From assembly GCF_014643535.1 (NCBI RefSeq), contig NZ_BMJQ01000001.1, positions 248,001 through 312,000 of the forward strand: a stretch of 64,000 nucleotides of DNA, in the 5' to 3' direction. Position 1 is the first letter of the stretch. Each line of letters opens with the position of its first letter. A program made the translations under genes and the position numbers. The notes below the pieces were generated by a model. It saw only the letters and a list, made by a program, of their open reading frames with translations, did not search any database and was not told where the DNA came from. Below, piece after piece: positions 61,577 to 64,000 of this stretch. Source of the DNA: Aliidongia dinghuensis (GTDB lineage: Bacteria; Pseudomonadota; Alphaproteobacteria; ATCC43930; CGMCC-115725).

Positions 61577-62373
61577 GCGCCCCCATGACTGATCCCCGCT
61601 TCAATGATCTCGACGGTTTCCGCGTGGAAGTCGACGCAGAGCGATTCCGCGCCGACGTGATCCTCGATCGCGCGCCGCTCAACGTCATCTCGATGCCGCA
61701 GCGCGACCAGCTCCGGAAAGTTTTCGAGGCACTCGACGAGGACAGCGCGGTTCGCGTCATCGTCCTCCGAGCCGTCGGCGAGCACTTCTCCAGCGGCGGC
61801 AACATCAAGGGCTTCATGGAAGCTTCGCCCGAGCATGTCTCGAAGCTCGCCTGGAACGTTGCCGCGCCCGCGCGCTGCGGAAAGCCCGTGATCGCGGCGA
61901 ACCGCGGCTATGCCTTCGGCGTCGGCTTCGAGATCTCGCTGGCCTGCGACTTCCGCATCGTCTCGGAGACCTGCCAGTACGCGCTCCCGGAACAGAAGCT
62001 GGGGCAGATCCCGGGCTCGGGCGGCTCCGCGCGCCTTCAGAAGATCGTCGGCATCACGCGCACCAAGGACATCGTCATGCGCTCCCGCCGCATCGGCGCC
62101 AACCAGGCGCTCGACTGGGGCATCGCGACCGAGATGGTGCCGGACGACCAGCTCGAGGCCGCCACGGACGCCTTGGTGGCGGAGCTGGTGGGGTTTTCGC
62201 CGCTGGCCCAGCGGACGGCCAAGAAGCTGCTGAACGACACCGAGGATGCGTCGCTGTCGATCGCGATCGAGCTGGAAGGGCATTGCTACAGCCGCTTGCG
62301 GTCCTCGGACGACTTCGCGGAGGGCGTCGACGCCTTCCACAGCAAGCGCCCACCGAACTTCCGCGGCAGCTGA
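61573..62373 (+). CDS. hmfE: Enoyl-CoA hydratase-family enzyme (2-oxoglutaroyl-CoA hydrolase, HmfE-like)
   Basis: The 266-residue crotonase-fold protein has the oxyanion segment FSSGGNIKGFM and the second NRGYAFGVGFEISLACDFRI with LPEQKLGQIPGSGGSARL, lacking the usual hydratase Glu pair in a clear form. In the furoate pathway the last step is hydrolysis of 2-oxoglutaroyl-CoA by a crotonase-family HmfE. Position directly after hmfABCD supports that call. It shares ATGA with hmfD. Confidence 0.85.
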   Translation: MSAPMTDPRFNDLDGFRVEVDAERFRADVILDRAPLNVISMPQRDQLRKVFEALDEDSAVRVIVLRAVGEHFSSGGNIKGFMEASPEHVSKLAWNVAAPARCGKPVIAANRGYAFGVGFEISLACDFRIVSETCQYALPEQKLGQIPGSGGSARLQKIVGITRTKDIVMRSRRIGANQALDWGIATEMVPDDQLEAATDALVAELVGFSPLAQRTAKKLLNDTEDASLSIAIELEGHCYSRLRSSDDFAEGVDAFHSKRPPNFRGS

Positions 62374-62511
62374 GCGAGCAGCTAGCCGCTGCCAGGGGAG
62401 GCGGGCCGTCCCGGCTGCTTCTCCTGATACGCAGACATTCAACGCGAGGCCCCTCGGCGCTCGCGAACAAGCGCACGCAGATGCTGCCTTACTGACGGGG
62501 AGGAACATTCC

Positions 62512-63837
62512 ATGGCGATTGCACAGAAGCCCGACGCACTGGACGCGGTCGAAGCGACGCCGCGGCAGACATTTTTCGCCATTGCGGCGTCTTGTCTTGG
62601 CTGGTCGCTCGATCTGTTCGACCTATTCATCCTGCTCTACGTGGCGCCGACGATCGGGGCGCTGTTCTTCCCGTCCCAGTTCCCCACGCTCTCCCTTGCG
62701 GCCGTCTACGCGTCCTTCGCGGTCACGCTGCTGATGCGACCGGTCGGCTCGGCCGTGTTCGGCTCCTATGCGGACAGGCATGGGCGCAAGGGAGCGATGG
62801 TCGTGGCCGTCGTCGGCGTCGGCATCAGCACGGCGGCTTTCGGCACTCTCCCGACCCTTCAGCAGGCGGGCCTGATCTCGCCCGTGCTCTTCCTGATCCT
62901 CCGGCTTGTCCAGGGCGTCTTCGTCGGCGGCGTGGTTGCCTCGACGCACACGATCGGGACGGAATCGGTCTCCCCGAAATGGCGCGGCACCATGTCCGGC
63001 CTCATCGGCGGCGGCGGCGCCGCGGTCGGCGCGCTCCTAGCCTCGATCGTGTTCCTCGTAACGAGCTCGATCTTCCCCGGCGACAGCTTCGCCGCATGGG
63101 GCTGGCGCTGCATGTTCTTCGCCGGGATCCTGAGCTCGGTCCTGGGACTAGCCGTCTTCAACAGCCTCGAGGAGTCGCCGCTTTGGCGCCTGGCCCAGGC
63201 GAAGAAGGCGCTCTCTTCCGATCGGCGCTCTCCTCTTGCGACGCTGTTCAGCGCCGACCACCGCGGCGTGCTGCTCGTCAACCTGATGATCACGATCGGC
63301 GGCGGCGCGGGCTACTACCTGACTTCGGGCTATCTCCCGAGCTTCCTCAAGATCGTCAACAAGCTGCCGGGCACGACGACGTCGTTGATCCTGATGGGTG
63401 CCAGCGTGGGGGCGCTCATCGCCTCGTTGGTCGTGGGATGGATCAGCGACCAGGTCGGTCGCAAGCCGACCTTCATTGTGATAGGGCTGGTCAACCTCAT
63501 CCTGATCCCCGTCTGCTACAGGGCGATGGCGGGTGTCACCGACGTAGCTGTCGTCACCGGATGCGCCATAGCGCTCGCGTTCCTGGGGAACGCAGGCTAC
63601 GCGCCGGTGCTGATCTTCCTCAACGAGCGGTTCCCGACGTCGCTCCGCGCGACTGGAACTGGCCTCTCGTGGAATATCGGCTTCGCGATCGGCGGCATGA
63701 TGCCGACGTTCGTGTCGCTCGCGAGCCCCACCCCGACCGACCTGCCGCTCTCGCTCTCGATATTCGCCGGGGGCGTGTTCCTGCTCTACCTGATCGGAAG
63801 CTTCATCGTGCCGGAAACGCGCGATCGGATGAGGTAG
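62512..63837 (+). CDS. MFS transporter, aromatic-acid/metabolite:H+ symporter family (furoate uptake candidate)
   Basis: The 441-residue protein has twelve helices and AAHS/MHS features: SLDLFDLFILLYVAPTIGALFF in TM1, FGSYADRHGRKGAMV (motif A), GLIGGGGAAVGALLASIVF, and the second motif-A copy WISDQVGRKPTF. This family imports aromatic acids, shikimate or sialate. It begins 139 bases after hmfE with GGGGAGGA upstream and is probably the furoate importer (HmfT role). A hairpin follows it. Confidence 0.9.
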   Translation: MAIAQKPDALDAVEATPRQTFFAIAASCLGWSLDLFDLFILLYVAPTIGALFFPSQFPTLSLAAVYASFAVTLLMRPVGSAVFGSYADRHGRKGAMVVAVVGVGISTAAFGTLPTLQQAGLISPVLFLILRLVQGVFVGGVVASTHTIGTESVSPKWRGTMSGLIGGGGAAVGALLASIVFLVTSSIFPGDSFAAWGWRCMFFAGILSSVLGLAVFNSLEESPLWRLAQAKKALSSDRRSPLATLFSADHRGVLLVNLMITIGGGAGYYLTSGYLPSFLKIVNKLPGTTTSLILMGASVGALIASLVVGWISDQVGRKPTFIVIGLVNLILIPVCYRAMAGVTDVAVVTGCAIALAFLGNAGYAPVLIFLNERFPTSLRATGTGLSWNIGFAIGGMMPTFVSLASPTPTDLPLSLSIFAGGVFLLYLIGSFIVPETRDRMR

Positions 63838-63847
63838 GAACTGCGGG

Positions 63848-63875
63848 CCTGGCGGGGTGGTGAGTATCCGCCAGG
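63848..63875 (+). terminator. Hairpin after the transporter gene, possible terminator
   Basis: Eight-base arms CCTGGCGG and CCGCCAGG enclose 12 bases, starting 11 bases after the stop codon. No T-run follows, so it is a weak intrinsic terminator at best, but its place at the operon end is right. Confidence 0.45.
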
Positions 63876-64000
63876 CTCGACGCGCGTCCCGGCGCCACCG
63901 TTGGAGCCGAGGGCCGAAGGCGTTCCGGCTTCGACGGTTGCGCCCTTTGCGAGATGGAACTCTGCACGCGGTCTTCGCCGAAGCTCTCGCCGCCGCCGGA

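Overview
The window looks like alphaproteobacterial DNA, most likely Rhizobiales and close to Methylobacterium/Methylorubrum. The reasons are high GC with strong GC3 bias, a DinB/ImuA/ImuB mutagenesis block, a LexA box of the alphaproteobacterial form GAAC-N7-GAAC, and small secreted or cytoplasmic proteins of types common in that group. This placement is inference. A KfrA-like protein near the left end, several foreign-looking AT-richer genes and many broken genes suggest a plasmid or a mosaic chromosomal region. I found no tRNA, rRNA, CRISPR array or intact transposase.

Region 1 (1-20.5 kb) is an accessory, defence-like region. It holds a HEAT-repeat protein, a KfrA-like coiled-coil DNA-binding protein with an operator-like palindrome, a UvrD/PcrA helicase, a STAS-GHKL ATPase-STAS-like protein followed by a start-less PD-(D/E)XK-like piece, a class III nucleotidyl-cyclase-like protein (Pycsar-type look), the C-terminal end of an S1/P1 nuclease, a secreted helix-hairpin-helix protein, an AT-rich two-TM protein, an XRE regulator with an unknown partner, a three-gene operon of an RNase-H-like protein, a Hanks kinase and a small protein, the SOS mutagenesis block (dinB operon divergent from imuA-imuB across one LexA box), and a HEXXH metallopeptidase paired with a winged-helix protein.

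Region 2 (20.6-28.7 kb) is a compact sugar-acid catabolic operon under a LysR regulator: MFS importer, 3-hydroxyisobutyrate-dehydrogenase-type reductase, IlvD/Edd dehydratase, FAH/MhpD-type hydratase, Ldh-type oxidoreductase and a Tat-exported lactonase. A DHA1 efflux MFS protein and a HARP-like protein follow.

Region 3 (31-54 kb) is a patchwork of single genes: an NYN nuclease, small secreted proteins, a SpoVG-like protein, a TPR-like solenoid protein, acetyltransferase, VOC protein, MaoC hydratase, alpha/beta hydrolases, secreted HNH protein, methyltransferase, ankyrin protein, GST, PEP-CTERM protein, peptide-binding protein, a caspase-like (clan CD) protein and a BamE-like lipoprotein. Several genes here are visibly broken by a frameshift, in-frame stops or truncation. 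One unassigned protein has a Cys/His arrangement like CheD/BLF1 glutamine deamidases.

Region 4 (54.6-63.9 kb) is a tightly overlapped catabolic operon that matches the gene order of the 2-furoate pathway hmfABCDE: molybdenum furoyl-CoA dehydrogenase large, FAD and 2Fe-2S subunits, furoyl-CoA synthetase, and an enoyl-CoA-hydratase-family hydrolase. An aromatic-acid-type MFS transporter follows and an AraC regulator precedes it. The large subunit carries a fused CoxG-type SRPBCC domain.
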